Below are positions 7,861 to 22,176 of a DNA stretch of 64,000 bases, piece after piece. The position numbers were made by a program, and so were the translations under genes. The first letter of the stretch is position 1, and each line of letters opens with the position of its first letter. The stretch is from contig CAJAES010000022.1 of NCBI GenBank assembly GCA_903938815.1, positions 19,562-83,561 on the forward strand, read 5' to 3'. The stretch comes from an uncultured beta proteobacterium. Its GTDB lineage: Bacteria; Pseudomonadota; Gammaproteobacteria; Burkholderiales; Burkholderiaceae_C. Below the pieces are notes generated by a model. The model was not told the origin of the DNA, ran no database searches, and was given only the letters and a program-made list of their open reading frames with translations.

Positions 7861-9651
7861 ATGACGCTGGCCCCTGCCCGACCCCTGATCGCCGCTGCCA
7901 TCGCGGCGGCCGCGCTGCCTTCGCTGCTGGCCTTGAACCCGCCGCCTTCGCCCACCTTCCTGAACCAGGCGCTGGCCATCGCGGCGTGGGGCGTGTTCGT
8001 GGGCATGGCCGGCGGGCGGCTGCGGGACGCGCGCAGCGCCTGGACATTGCTGGCCGCGCTGGCGGCCGTGGCGGCCGCGGCGGCATGGTCCTGGGGGCCG
8101 GGCAACCTGCCGGCCAGCCTGGCGCTCTCGGCGCTCGGGATGCTGGCGGCCACCATTGTGATGGTGGCCAGCGGCGCGGCTGCGGGCACCGGGAACGGCG
8201 TGGGCAGCCTGGTCGGCGCGCACCACGCCGCGGGCCACGGCCTCGCACCGGCCGCGCCGACACGCGACGATGTCTTCGCGGCCTTCTGCTGGGGCTGGGT
8301 GGTGGCCGGTGCGCTGAACGCGGGCATCGGCGCGCTGCAGGTGTTCGCGCCCAGCTGGCCCGATGGCGACTGGATCGCGCGCTCGGGCCTGCCGGGCCGC
8401 GCGGTGGGCAACCTGCGCCAGCCCAACCACCTGAGCAGCCTGCTGCTGTGGGGCGCCATCGCCACCGTGGGGCTGCTGCAGATGCAGCGCCTGCGGCCCT
8501 GGCCGGCGCGCGGGCTGTTTGCCGCGATGATGCTGGCGGTGGTGCTCACGGCTTCGCGCACGGGCCTGGTGAGCGTGCTGCTGCTGGCCGCCTGGGGGCT
8601 GCTGGACCGCGGCCTGGGCCGCAACGCGCGCCGCCTTCTGATGGCCGCGCCCGTTCTGTATGCGCTGGCCTGGGGCGGGATGTGGCTGTGGGCGCAGGGC
8701 GGCGAGCATGCCTTCGGCGGGCAGGCGCGGCTGCAGGAAACCGACATCTCCAGCTCGCGCTTCGGCATCTGGGCCAACACGCTGGCGATGATCGCGCGTG
8801 AGCCGTGGACGGGCACGGGCTTCGGCGAATACAACCTGGCGTGGTCGATGACGCCCTTCCCGGGCCGGCCCACGGCCTTCTTCGACCACGCGCACAACCT
8901 GCCGCTGCACCTGGCGGCCGAACTCGGCCTGCCGCTGGCCGGCGCGGTGCTGGCGCTGCTGTGCGCGGCGCTGTGGCTCGGGTGGCGGCGCAGCGGCGGC
9001 GGCCGCACGGCGGCGCGCTGCGCCTGGATGTTCGTGCTGATGATCGGCGTGCACAGCCTGCTGGAGTACCCGCTTTGGTATGCCTACTTCCTGCTGCCGG
9101 CAGCATGGGCCTGGGGCCATGCGCTGGGGGAGCCGGTGCGGGGTGATGCGTTCGAGAGCGGGCTGAACGCCGGCCCGGCGCCACGCTGGGCGCCGCGCGT
9201 GGCGGTGCTGCTGGTCTTCGGCAGCGTGGCCGCAGCACTCGACTACACCTCGGTCACGCGCATCTTCGAGGCCGGCGGCAGCCAGGCGCCGCTGTCGCAG
9301 CGCGTGGCCGACGGTCGGCGCAGCGTGCTGTTCTCGCACCACGCCGACTATGCCGCCGCCACCACCGGCCTGCCGCAGCCCGACGGCCTGGGCGCCTTCG
9401 ACGGCGCGAAGCACTACCTGCTGGACACGCGCCTGATGGTGGCCTGGGCCGACGCGCTGGCCGCCGCAGGCCAGACCGAGGCCGCCCGGCACGTGGCGGC
9501 GCGGCTGCGCGAGTTCGGGCCCGCACGGGCGGCGGACTATTTCGAGGACTGCGCCACGCCGGCATCGGCTGCTGCGGCCTATCAGTGCCTGCCGGCGCCG
9601 GCAGGCGAGAAGGCGCTGGGCTGGCGCGAGCTGGCAGGGCGCGGGCGCTAG
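7861..9651 (+). CDS. PglL-type O-oligosaccharyltransferase/Wzy polymerase
   Basis: 596 residues from the ATG at 7861. About twelve membrane segments are followed by a soluble C-terminal part (about 445-596), the layout of the PglL family (Wzy_C plus a C-terminal domain). Signature elements include GNLRQPNHLSSLLLW (about residues 180-195), the SSSRFGIWANTLAMI stretch, and FDHAHNLPLHLAAELG (about 340-355), which holds the catalytic-loop histidine region. Likely role: transfer of lipid-linked glycan to periplasmic proteins such as pilin. GC-rich like the rest of the chromosome, unlike the preceding gene. Its stop codon overlaps that of the convergent regulator gene. Confidence 0.82.
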   Translation: MTLAPARPLIAAAIAAAALPSLLALNPPPSPTFLNQALAIAAWGVFVGMAGGRLRDARSAWTLLAALAAVAAAAAWSWGPGNLPASLALSALGMLAATIVMVASGAAAGTGNGVGSLVGAHHAAGHGLAPAAPTRDDVFAAFCWGWVVAGALNAGIGALQVFAPSWPDGDWIARSGLPGRAVGNLRQPNHLSSLLLWGAIATVGLLQMQRLRPWPARGLFAAMMLAVVLTASRTGLVSVLLLAAWGLLDRGLGRNARRLLMAAPVLYALAWGGMWLWAQGGEHAFGGQARLQETDISSSRFGIWANTLAMIAREPWTGTGFGEYNLAWSMTPFPGRPTAFFDHAHNLPLHLAAELGLPLAGAVLALLCAALWLGWRRSGGGRTAARCAWMFVLMIGVHSLLEYPLWYAYFLLPAAWAWGHALGEPVRGDAFESGLNAGPAPRWAPRVAVLLVFGSVAAALDYTSVTRIFEAGGSQAPLSQRVADGRRSVLFSHHADYAAATTGLPQPDGLGAFDGAKHYLLDTRLMVAWADALAAAGQTEAARHVAARLREFGPARAADYFEDCATPASAAAAYQCLPAPAGEKALGWRELAGRGR

Positions 9652-12600
9652 ACGCCTTCCCGGCCGGCTTCGGACAGCAGCGCGGCGTTGAACGGGTTGC
9701 GTGTCAGGAAGCCTTCCCGGTAGAGCGCCGGGACGTGCCCCTGCGCGGTGCGCCGCACCCATTGCACGGCCTGCGCCCGCATGGCGCGGGCGCGCGCGGG
9801 CTCGTGCTGCTGCAGCGCCTGGCAGACCAGCCACCAGAGTTCGGCCGGGTACAGGCCCCCCGGCGGGCCCAGATCGCCCAGCCGATCCAGCAGCGCCATG
9901 GCAACGCTCGATGCCGCCTGCATGTCGCCCATGCCCAGCAGGATGCGCAGGCGGATGCAGCTGGCGCTGGCCGCCAGCATGGCGTTCTGCCGCTGCAGGC
10001 CTTCGCTCTCGATCTGCGTAGCCGTGGCCAGGCCTGCCGCTGGCGCGGCGTCGCGTGCCGCTTGCAGTGCGATCGCCAGGCGCAGATGGCTGCGGCCCGA
10101 GGCCTGCGCCACCTCCAGCAGACCCAGTGCATCCTGCAGCAGCGCCTGCGGGCGCGGGCCGGCGGTGCCCACGCCGAAGTCGCGCGCCAGGCGTGAGCGC
10201 GTGGTCAGGCGCGCCGCCTGCATGAGCGGCGACAGCCCGTCGATGGGGCTGGCCAGCGTGCGCAGGGCAAGGTCGGGGCGGCCCAGCCAGGCGTAGGCAG
10301 TGGCGAGGTCGTGTTCGGCATTGGCGGCCCAGAAGGCGCTGCCTGCATCGCGCAGGGCCTGCGGCAGCCTTTCGGCGCGCTCGAGATAGGCGCTGAACTG
10401 CCCCAGGTCACGCAGGTTGCCGGCGCAGGTGGCCTCGTCCACCAGCAGGCCCTGGCCTTCGATGCCGGCACGCCGGCACAGCGCGATGGAATGCTCCATC
10501 GCCTGCAGGCCTTCAGCCGTTCGCCCAAGGTACATCAGGGCCAGGGACTTGGGTGACAACGCAGACGCCGCCACGGCCCAGCGGCCATGGCGGGTGGCTT
10601 CGTCGATCACGGTGTCCAGGACCTGCAGTGCCTCGGTGCGCTGGTCGGCGTAGTCCAGGGTCAGGCCGAAGTCCGTCAGCCAGTTCAGGCGCTCGTCGAG
10701 CGTGAGCGCGGGCAAGCTCGGGACCATGGGTCGCAGGGTCTGCAGCGCATCGTCGTGGCGGCCGAGGCGGCTCAGCACGCCGCCAAGGCGCTGGGCGGCC
10801 AGCAGCCCCAGCGCCGGCTGGTTGCAGGCGTGCGCCAGCCGCAGCCCTTCCTGGGCCGCGCTCAGCCCGGCTGCGGGTTCATAGCGCTCGCTCCAGTAAT
10901 GGGCGATGAGCACTTGCGCCATGGCGCGCTGTTCGTCGCCGGTGGCGGCAGCGAGCAGGGCCTCGCAGCCTGCGCGCGTGTCTTCGCCCAACTGCGTCAG
11001 CGACACGCGCAGTTCCAGGGCGCGGTGATCGGTGGCGTACGCCGCCGCCGTCGCGGCTGACGTGCCGGCGGCCCGGTGGCAGCGGGTCGCGGCCTGCAGC
11101 TTCAGCAGTTCGTCGTCGACCGCGCCGTGCGCGCGCGCCTGGTCGGCGGCTTCCTGGTAGGCCTGCGCCGCCTCGGGCCACCGGCCTGCGGCGTCCCAGT
11201 GCTCGGCCACGCGGCCGGCGGGTGCACCGGCCTGGGCCAGCGCCTGGGCCACCTGGGCATGGATGAGGCTGCGCACCGCAGGGGGCGTGATCGCCGCGGC
11301 GGCATCGCGGATGAGGTCGTGCGCGAATCGGCCGTCGTGCATGACCTGAGCCGCCTGCAGCTCCAGCCAGGGGTCGGCCAGTGCCGCAGGCTGGGCGTCG
11401 AGCAGCTGGCAGGCCAGCTCCAGCGTGAAGTCCGGGCCCGCCACGCAGGCCAGCCGTGCAATGGCCCGGGCCTGCGCGCTCAGCCGCTCCATGCGGCCCG
11501 CCAGCAGGGCCGACAGCGAGGCCGGCAGGGGCGTCATGGCCAGCGGAGCGCCGTCGCCCAGCGTGCCGGCTTCGAACGCCGCCGTCAGGGTCTGCAGCAG
11601 AAACAGCGGGTTGCCGCCCGTGCGCTGCAGCAACACGGGCGCCCAGCCGTCGTGCCTGACACCCGCCAGGCCCAGCGAGGCCACGAGCTCCTGCACGCCG
11701 GGAAGCGACAGCGGCTGCAGGTCGAGCCGGGGCAGGGCGTCGAGCCCGTAGGCCGCCGCGGGCGGGCGCGTCGCCAGGAGCCACGGCAGCCCCGCTGCTT
11801 CGGTGATGCCGGCCAGTGGCAGCAGCAATGACAGCGACGAACTGTCCGCGTGATGCAGGTCGTCCAGGGCCAGGCCGGCCATGCCCCGGGCGTGCCAGTG
11901 AACCAGCGCCGCACGCACCGCCTGCTGCAGGCGCAGGGTGGCGAAGGCATCGGTGGACGGCGTGCCGGCCTCGGGCGCCAGGCGTGCCAGTTCGGCGCAG
12001 ACCCAGTCTTCGTCCGGACGGCCCCACCGCGCCATGCACGCGCTCAGCAAGCGAGCCAGCAGCGCCAGGGGCAAGGCGCTATCGCCCGGGCTGGCCGACA
12101 CCAGGCACCAGCCGTCGCTGCCGGCGACAAAGTCACCGAGCAGGCGCGACTTGCCCATGCCCGCCTCGCCCTCGAGCACCAGGGCGCGGCGCGCCGCCGC
12201 GGCCTGCGCCATCCGGCGCCAGGGCTCGTCGCGGGCCACCAGGCGCGGCGGGCGCAGCAGGGCGATGGGGATCGACGGCAGCACGGCCTGCCGGGGCGAG
12301 GCGGCTTCCTGCAGCTGAGGCAGCAGTGCCTGCGTGGTGGTGCTCGGCTCGACACCCAGCTCGGCGCGCAGCAGTTGCTCGCACTGCCGATAGGCCGCCA
12401 GTGCGCCCGCGCGGTTGCCTTGCTGGTAGAGCAGCTGGATGTGCAGTCGGTGCGCCTGCTCGTCGACCGGCGCGTGGTGCAGCCAGGCCTGGGCGAAGTC
12501 GAGCGCCGACGCGATGCGGCCCTGCGCGGCGTGCATCTGCGCGGCCCTGGACAGCACGCGCACGCGGGTCTGCGCGAGTGATTCACGCTGCGTGCCCAGC

Positions 12601-12986
12601 CACGCGGACAGGGTTTCGTGCGCGGGGAACTCCAGCGTGCCCAGCAGCGCGCCGCGGCCGTGCCGGGGGTCGGCGACCAGTCGCTCGGCGTAGCCCTGAA
12701 GATCGTGCTGAAGATCGTCGGGCAGGGCGATGCTGCGATCGCCCACCACCACGCCGCGGCCCGCCTGGCGCTTGAGCCGGTAGATGCGCTGGCGCAGGTT
12801 GGTGGCCGCGCCCGCGTTGCCGGCGTCGGGCCACAGCAGCGCGGCCACCTGCTGGCGCGGCTGCTCGCCCTGCAGGGCCAGTACGGCCAGCAGGGCCACA
12901 TCGATGGGCGGGAGTGCGGGCAGCTGCTGCGGCCCCACGGTGAGGGCCGGTACGCCCAGCAGCTTCAGGGTCAGTGGCGCAAGCAA
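9648..12986 (-). CDS. BTAD-domain ATPase regulator (LuxR/AfsR-like, TPR-rich)
   Basis: 1112 residues. An N-terminal winged-helix-like DNA-binding region (about 1-95, with NLRQRIYRLKRQAG) is followed by a bacterial transcriptional activation domain (about 100-235), a P-loop ATPase (GEAGMGKS near residue 275, LDDLHHADSSSL near 375) and a long helical TPR-like C-terminal half. This is the layout of large signal-transducing NTPase regulators (AfsR/SARP and MalT-like); the target genes are unknown. The start is a TTG at 12986; no ATG lies nearby. It follows the OmpA-like lipoprotein gene by 18 bases in the same direction, suggesting co-transcription. Confidence 0.75.
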   Translation of the reverse strand: MLAPLTLKLLGVPALTVGPQQLPALPPIDVALLAVLALQGEQPRQQVAALLWPDAGNAGAATNLRQRIYRLKRQAGRGVVVGDRSIALPDDLQHDLQGYAERLVADPRHGRGALLGTLEFPAHETLSAWLGTQRESLAQTRVRVLSRAAQMHAAQGRIASALDFAQAWLHHAPVDEQAHRLHIQLLYQQGNRAGALAAYRQCEQLLRAELGVEPSTTTQALLPQLQEAASPRQAVLPSIPIALLRPPRLVARDEPWRRMAQAAAARRALVLEGEAGMGKSRLLGDFVAGSDGWCLVSASPGDSALPLALLARLLSACMARWGRPDEDWVCAELARLAPEAGTPSTDAFATLRLQQAVRAALVHWHARGMAGLALDDLHHADSSSLSLLLPLAGITEAAGLPWLLATRPPAAAYGLDALPRLDLQPLSLPGVQELVASLGLAGVRHDGWAPVLLQRTGGNPLFLLQTLTAAFEAGTLGDGAPLAMTPLPASLSALLAGRMERLSAQARAIARLACVAGPDFTLELACQLLDAQPAALADPWLELQAAQVMHDGRFAHDLIRDAAAAITPPAVRSLIHAQVAQALAQAGAPAGRVAEHWDAAGRWPEAAQAYQEAADQARAHGAVDDELLKLQAATRCHRAAGTSAATAAAYATDHRALELRVSLTQLGEDTRAGCEALLAAATGDEQRAMAQVLIAHYWSERYEPAAGLSAAQEGLRLAHACNQPALGLLAAQRLGGVLSRLGRHDDALQTLRPMVPSLPALTLDERLNWLTDFGLTLDYADQRTEALQVLDTVIDEATRHGRWAVAASALSPKSLALMYLGRTAEGLQAMEHSIALCRRAGIEGQGLLVDEATCAGNLRDLGQFSAYLERAERLPQALRDAGSAFWAANAEHDLATAYAWLGRPDLALRTLASPIDGLSPLMQAARLTTRSRLARDFGVGTAGPRPQALLQDALGLLEVAQASGRSHLRLAIALQAARDAAPAAGLATATQIESEGLQRQNAMLAASASCIRLRILLGMGDMQAASSVAMALLDRLGDLGPPGGLYPAELWWLVCQALQQHEPARARAMRAQAVQWVRRTAQGHVPALYREGFLTRNPFNAALLSEAGREGV

Positions 12987-13004
12987 AGGTGTGGTTCCGG
13001 GTTC

Positions 13005-13685
13005 TCAGCTGGCGGGCGGCCGCACGAAGATCTCCACGCGCCGGTTCTGCTGGCGTCCGGCCTCGTCGCCATTGGAGGCGACGGGTTCGTTGGGCCCCCT
13101 GCCTTCGATGGCCACGCGCGCGCGTTCGAGCCCCTGGCCCTGCATGTGATTCTGTACCGCCGCAGCGCGGCGCTCGGACAGTTGCTGGTTGGCGGCCGGC
13201 GAACCCACGCTGTCGGTGTGACCAACCACACGCACCGTCACGCCGCAGTATTTCCTGACCGTGCCGGTGACGCTGGTCAGGGTGGACTGGATGGCCGGGC
13301 TCAACGCGGACTGCCCGGACGCGAACATCACCGAGCCGGGAATCTTCAGCCGGACCGAACCGTCGGCCTGCTCTTCCACCTCGATGTCGTTCTTGAAGGC
13401 CGAGCTGGCCAGCGCGCCCAGCAAGGCGCCGCCCAGCGCGCCGGTGGCGTAGTGCCGGCCCTTGCTGCCACCCGTGGCCTTGGTGACCAGCACCCCCAGC
13501 GCCGCGCCGATGGCAGCACCCGTCAGCTGCTTCTGGCTGTCGGTCATGGTGGAAAGCCGCTCGCAACCCGGCCCCGTGGGTTCGGCGCTGGCCACGGTGT
13601 CGGGCCTGACGGGGTTGCTCTGGCATGCGGCCAGCGTCAACGCGAGGGCCGCCAGAGACAGGCGGCCGGGAAGGTGGATTGCCAT
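13005..13685 (-). CDS. OmpA-family outer-membrane lipoprotein
   Basis: 226 residues from the ATG at 13685, preceded by AAGGGAG. A signal peptide ends in a lipobox (LTLAAC, lipidated C21). A glycine-zipper region follows (about 50-95, GAAIGAALGVLV and GALGGALLGALA), then an OmpA C-terminal peptidoglycan-binding domain (about 115-226) with VVGHTDSVGS and NQQLSERRAAAV. It probably anchors the outer membrane to peptidoglycan. YiaD/Pal-like proteins share this design. It is first in a pair with the downstream BTAD ATPase gene. Confidence 0.9.
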   Translation of the reverse strand: MAIHLPGRLSLAALALTLAACQSNPVRPDTVASAEPTGPGCERLSTMTDSQKQLTGAAIGAALGVLVTKATGGSKGRHYATGALGGALLGALASSAFKNDIEVEEQADGSVRLKIPGSVMFASGQSALSPAIQSTLTSVTGTVRKYCGVTVRVVGHTDSVGSPAANQQLSERRAAAVQNHMQGQGLERARVAIEGRGPNEPVASNGDEAGRQQNRRVEIFVRPPAS

Positions 13686-13841
13686 GAAAGCTCCCTTGCT
13701 GTGTCGAAGGTCGGTCGATGCCGACAACGAACGCTAAGGGGGGGTGCGTGACTGACGCGTGACCGGGTACCCGGGCGCCAAGGGCGGCCCGTCAGTCAGC
13801 CCGTCAGTCAGGAGGTGCTCGAGCCAGGCCCTGCTGACCGG

Positions 13842-14327
13842 CTACGCCCGCGCCGCCACCCAGTGCCCGGACTTCCCGCCCGACTTCTCCAGCACCTGCA
13901 CACCGTCGATGACCATGCCGCGGTCGGCGGCCTTGCACATGTCGTACACGGTGAGCAGGCCGATCTGCACTGCGCACAGGGCTTCCATCTCGACGCCGGT
14001 GCGGCCGTGCGTCTCGACCTGCGCGGTGCAGCGGACGGTGGACGCGGTCTCGTCGAGTTCGAAATCCACCGAGACCCGCGTGATGGGCAGCGGGTGGCAC
14101 AGCGGCACCAGGTCGGCGGTGCGCTTGGCGCCCTGGATGGCGGCGATTCGGGCGATGCCGATGACGTCGCCCTTCTTCGCCTCACCTCGGGCGATGAGCC
14201 CGAAGGTGGCGGGCAGCATGCGGATGACGCCGGTGGCGCGCGCGACGCGGTGCGTCACGTCCTTGGCGCCGACGTCGACCATGTGGGCCTGGCCGGCGGC
14301 GTCGAAATGGGTCAGCTCAGAGGTCAT
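13842..14327 (-). CDS. moaC: Cyclic pyranopterin monophosphate synthase
   Basis: 161 residues from the ATG at 14327 (TSELTHFD follows), the usual MoaC length. It converts 3',8-cyclo-7,8-dihydro-GTP to cyclic pyranopterin monophosphate, the first committed stage of molybdenum cofactor synthesis. Family motifs are visible: [39 protein letters not shown] and the lysine-containing C-terminal ...[12 protein letters not shown]. No other moa gene is nearby. It is divergent from the M48 protease gene, with a 64-bp shared upstream region. Confidence 0.95.
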   Translation of the reverse strand: MTSELTHFDAAGQAHMVDVGAKDVTHRVARATGVIRMLPATFGLIARGEAKKGDVIGIARIAAIQGAKRTADLVPLCHPLPITRVSVDFELDETASTVRCTAQVETHGRTGVEMEALCAVQIGLLTVYDMCKAADRGMVIDGVQVLEKSGGKSGHWVAARA

Positions 14328-14391
14328 CGGCGGGCAGAAACAGGCAGGCAGAAACAAGAGGGCAATACGACGCTGTCATGATAGTGGCTGC

Positions 14392-15948
14392 ATGATCACA
14401 CCCACGCCCTCGAAATTGCTGGCCCTGTTCATGGCGCTCGCCATGGCGTGGCCGGCGGCACCGGCCCTGGCCCAGGGCTCGCTGCCCGCGCTCGGGGACT
14501 CCGCGTCCGACGACCTCGACATCGGCGACGAACGCCGGCTCGGCGAGCAGATCATGCGCGACATCCGGCGCGACCCCGCCTTCCTCGACGACCCGGTGCT
14601 GCAGAACTACGTGCAGGGCCTGTGGCAGCCGCTGGTGGCCTCGGGCCGCCAGCTCGGGCACATCGGGCCCGACCTGGAGCGCGCCTACCCCTGGGAGCTG
14701 TTCCTGGTGCGGGACGCGAGCGTGAACGCCTTCGCGCTGCCGGGCGGCCACGTGGGCGTGCACCTGGGCCTGATCGCGATGACCACGCACGCCGACGAGC
14801 TGGCGTCGGTGATGGCGCACGAACTGGTGCACGTGACGCAGCGGCACATCGCGCGCAGCATCGGCAGCGGCAAGCGCGGCAGCATGGTCAGCGTGGCGGC
14901 CATGATGCTGGGGCTGCTGCTGGCCTCGCGCGCGGGCAGTGCCGACGCCGCGCAGGCTGCGGTGCTGGGCGGGCAGGCCGCGATGATCCAGGGACAGCTC
15001 AATTTCTCGCGCGACATGGAACGCGAGGCCGACCGCATCGGCTACGGCATGCTCGAGACGGCCGGTTATTCGCCGCGCTCGATGGCGTCGATGTTCGAGA
15101 AGCTGTCGGTGGCCAACCGCCTGAACGACAGCGGCTCATTCCCTTACCTGCGCAGCCACCCGCTCACCACCGAGCGTATTGCCGAGGCGCGCGCCCGCGT
15201 GCCGGACGGCACGCCGCCGGTGGAGGCTTCTCTGGTGCATGCGCTGATGCGGGTTCGCGCCAGCGCGCTGATGGACCCGACCACGGCCACGCTGCGCCGG
15301 CTGCAGGAAGCCCCGCTGGGCACGCTGCCACAGGAGCGCCTGGCCGGCCTGTACCAGCGCGCACTGGTGTCGACGCGGCTGAAGGATGCCGCCGCCGCGC
15401 GCGAATCACTCGGGCCGCTGCTGGAAGCTGCCGCGCGCCCTGAAGTCCCGCCCGAGGCGCGGCGCGTGGTGCACTGGCTGGCCGTGGAGGTGGCGCTGGG
15501 CGCCGGGCCCGCGCCGCAGATGGCCGAGCTGGCGCAGATGAGCAGCCTGCTGCCGGAATCCGACGGGCAACGCCCGGCGGTGCTGCTGCGGGCGCAGGCG
15601 GTGCGCGCCACGCTGCCCGCGGCCGGCGCCGACGCCCCGGCCAGGCTGCGCCGCAGCCTGGAGGAATTGCAGTCGTGGGTGGCCGAACACCCGTCGGACG
15701 CCGGCGCCTGGCATCAGCTGTCGCTCACTGCGGCGGCTGCCGGCCAGCCGGTGCGCGCGCTGCGGGCCGATGCGGAGATGCAGGCGGCGCTGGGCGACCT
15801 GCCCGGCGCGGTGGACCGCCTGCGCACCGCGCGCCGGGCGGACGGCACGAACGAGGCGATCGAGCTGCAGGTGATCGACGCCAGGCTGCGCGCGCTGCAG
15901 GGGCAGCTGCGCCTGCTGATGCAGGATGAGACCGGGCGCGGGCGCTGA
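14392..15948 (+). CDS. M48 family periplasmic metalloprotease/chaperone (BepA-like)
   Basis: 518 residues. An N-terminal signal peptide (to about ALAQG, residue 26) is followed by an M48 zinc protease domain with HELVH (143-147) and the third ligand in EREAD, then TPR-like helical repeats in the C-terminal half. This is the architecture of BepA (YfgC), which degrades or assists assembly of outer-membrane proteins such as LptD in the periplasm. The start is the ATG at 14392, the only one followed by a signal peptide. Confidence 0.9.
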   Translation: MITPTPSKLLALFMALAMAWPAAPALAQGSLPALGDSASDDLDIGDERRLGEQIMRDIRRDPAFLDDPVLQNYVQGLWQPLVASGRQLGHIGPDLERAYPWELFLVRDASVNAFALPGGHVGVHLGLIAMTTHADELASVMAHELVHVTQRHIARSIGSGKRGSMVSVAAMMLGLLLASRAGSADAAQAAVLGGQAAMIQGQLNFSRDMEREADRIGYGMLETAGYSPRSMASMFEKLSVANRLNDSGSFPYLRSHPLTTERIAEARARVPDGTPPVEASLVHALMRVRASALMDPTTATLRRLQEAPLGTLPQERLAGLYQRALVSTRLKDAAAARESLGPLLEAAARPEVPPEARRVVHWLAVEVALGAGPAPQMAELAQMSSLLPESDGQRPAVLLRAQAVRATLPAAGADAPARLRRSLEELQSWVAEHPSDAGAWHQLSLTAAAAGQPVRALRADAEMQAALGDLPGAVDRLRTARRADGTNEAIELQVIDARLRALQGQLRLLMQDETGRGR

Positions 15949-16121
15949 AAGCCGCGCCGCGTGGCGCTGCGGCGTCGCCCGGCCAACCGGCCACCGGCCA
16001 CAGCTTCTCAGCGAACGCCCGAGGGATTACGATTCACCCGGACGGCAGCCACGGACCGGAATACGAGATTCCCGCGATGGCCGCCCGATTCACGAGAACG
16101 ACCACGAAGGAGATCAGGAAT

Positions 16122-16493
16122 ATGGCAACTGCAAAGAAGGCCGTGACGAAGACGGCCGCACCGACGAAGGCCGCCGCGCCCGCCAAGAAGGCGCCCGCCA
16201 CCAAGAGCGCTGCGCCGGCCAAGAAGGCCGCCGCCAAGACGCCGCGTCAGGCGGGCTCGGCCTTCATGAAGGCCATGACCCCCAGCGCCGCGCTGGCCGC
16301 CGTCATCGGCGACAAGCCGATGCCGCGCACCGAGGTCACCAAGAAGGTCTGGGAATACATCAAGAAGCACGACCTGCAGGACAAGGCCAAGCGGACGATG
16401 ATCAACGGCGACGCCAAGCTGACGGCCATCTTCCAGAAGGCCCAGGTCTCGATGTTCGAGATGACCAAGCTGATCAGCAACCACCTCAAGTGA
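16122..16493 (+). CDS. SWIB/MDM2 domain protein with lysine/alanine-rich histone-like tail
   Basis: 123 residues. The first 45 are almost only Lys, Ala, Pro and Thr (repeated AKKA units), like histone H1 tails and bacterial H1-like proteins. The rest is one SWIB domain (about 46-123; MPRTEVTKKVWEYIKKHDLQ and FEMTKLISNHLK). SWIB domains are best known from eukaryotic chromatin remodelling and from Chlamydia, where SWIB occurs with topoisomerase. A nucleoid-associated role is inferred. A good RBS (AAGGAG) precedes the ATG. It lies alone between the protease gene and convergent uvrA. Confidence 0.93.
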   Translation: MATAKKAVTKTAAPTKAAAPAKKAPATKSAAPAKKAAAKTPRQAGSAFMKAMTPSAALAAVIGDKPMPRTEVTKKVWEYIKKHDLQDKAKRTMINGDAKLTAIFQKAQVSMFEMTKLISNHLK

Positions 16494-16500
16494 GTTGCGC

Positions 16501-16521
16501 CACCCGGCCAGCGGCCGGGTG
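16501..16521. terminator. GC-rich hairpin between convergent SWIB gene and uvrA
   Basis: Perfect stem CACCCGGCC / GGCCGGGTG with loop AGC. A second stem, TGGCTTGC / GCAAGCCA, follows within 50 bases. There is no T-run on either strand, so termination here is plausible but unproven. Confidence 0.45.
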
Positions 16522-16588
16522 AGGCGGCCGGCTGGCTTGCAGGGCCCACGGGTCCGGCAAGCCAGGCGGCTTGCCGGGACCTATCTCT

Positions 16589-19471
<2,883 letters not shown>

Positions 19472-19521
19472 GGGAGAGTTCGGCCGAACCCACCATCATA
19501 CGGACTGCGGGGAATCCGGTC

Positions 19522-21387
<1,866 letters not shown>

Positions 21388-21543
21388 GGCCGCGATGCTA
21401 CCCGGCGGGGCGATGCGACCCACCCCGCGCAGGTGGGCACGCCAGGGTGGGAACCCGCCTGGGCGAGTGCGGGAACGCCCCCCGGAGCCGACCCCGGCGC
21501 AATAATGGCGGCCATTCAACACAGCATCGCGACGGAGCACAAC

Positions 21544-22053
21544 ATGGCGTCGGTCAACAAGGTCATTCTGGTCGGCAACTGCGGCCGCGATCCCGAGGTT
21601 CGTTACCTCGCCAGCGGCTCGGCGATCTGCAACGTCAGCATCGCCACCTCCAGCCGCCGCAAGGACAAGGCCTCCGGAGAGTCCATCGAGGACACCCAGT
21701 GGCACCGCGTCGTCTTCTACGACCGCCTGGCCGAGATCGCCGGCGAGTACCTGAAGAAGGGCCGCTCGGTCTACGTGGAAGGCCGCCTGAAGTACGGCAA
21801 GTACACCGACAAGGACGGCATCGAGCGCAACACGGTGGACGTGGTGGCCTCGGAGATGCAGCTGCTCGGCGGCCGTGACGGCATGGGCGGCGGCGGCGAC
21901 GAGCCGGGCGAAGCCCGCGAGCCCCGCAGCGAAGGCGCCTCCCGCGCCCCTTCACGCGGCGCCGCGCCCTCGGCCCAGCGCCCGCCCGCCGGCAAGCCCG
22001 CCGCCGGCAAGTCGACCGGCTTCGACGACATGGACGACGACATCCCGTTCTGA
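21544..22053 (+). CDS. ssb: Single-stranded DNA-binding protein
   Basis: 169 residues. N-terminal OB fold (about 1-112, [38 protein letters not shown]) followed by a Gly/Pro/Ala-rich disordered linker and the acidic tip DMDDDIPF, which docks RecQ, PriA, exonuclease I and others. Start ATG at 21544; the upstream ATG-rich segment has no OB features. Its promoter must lie in the 156-bp region shared with divergent recQ. No clear LexA box was seen there. Confidence 0.97.
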   Translation: MASVNKVILVGNCGRDPEVRYLASGSAICNVSIATSSRRKDKASGESIEDTQWHRVVFYDRLAEIAGEYLKKGRSVYVEGRLKYGKYTDKDGIERNTVDVVASEMQLLGGRDGMGGGGDEPGEAREPRSEGASRAPSRGAAPSAQRPPAGKPAAGKSTGFDDMDDDIPF

Positions 22054-22146
22054 GCCTGGCCCGGGGGCTCGGGCCGGCTGGATTTCAGGCTGGTTTCCAG
22101 GCTGCAGGCCAAGCCGGATCTCGGGCAGGATCCAGGGATGAATTGC

Positions 22147-22162
22147 ATACCCCACCAGGTAT
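22147..22162. promoter_or_regulatory. Operator palindrome 1 for the CsoR-family repressor
   Basis: Perfect inverted repeat ATACC-N6-GGTAT. Operators of CsoR/FrmR/RcnR-type repressors are typically ATAC/GTAT-flanked with C/G runs. Its centre is 31 bp (three helical turns) from palindrome 2. A TATAAG hexamer at 22160-22165 overlaps its right edge and may be the -10. Confidence 0.65.
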
Positions 22163-22176
22163 AAGCCTTGTGATAC

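Noticed and set aside
19478..19489. GTTCGGCCGAAC palindrome as a LexA box of uvrA
   Set aside because: Betaproteobacterial LexA sites are of the CTGT-N8-ACAG type; this has the inverse orientation of the Gram-positive GAAC-N4-GTTC site.
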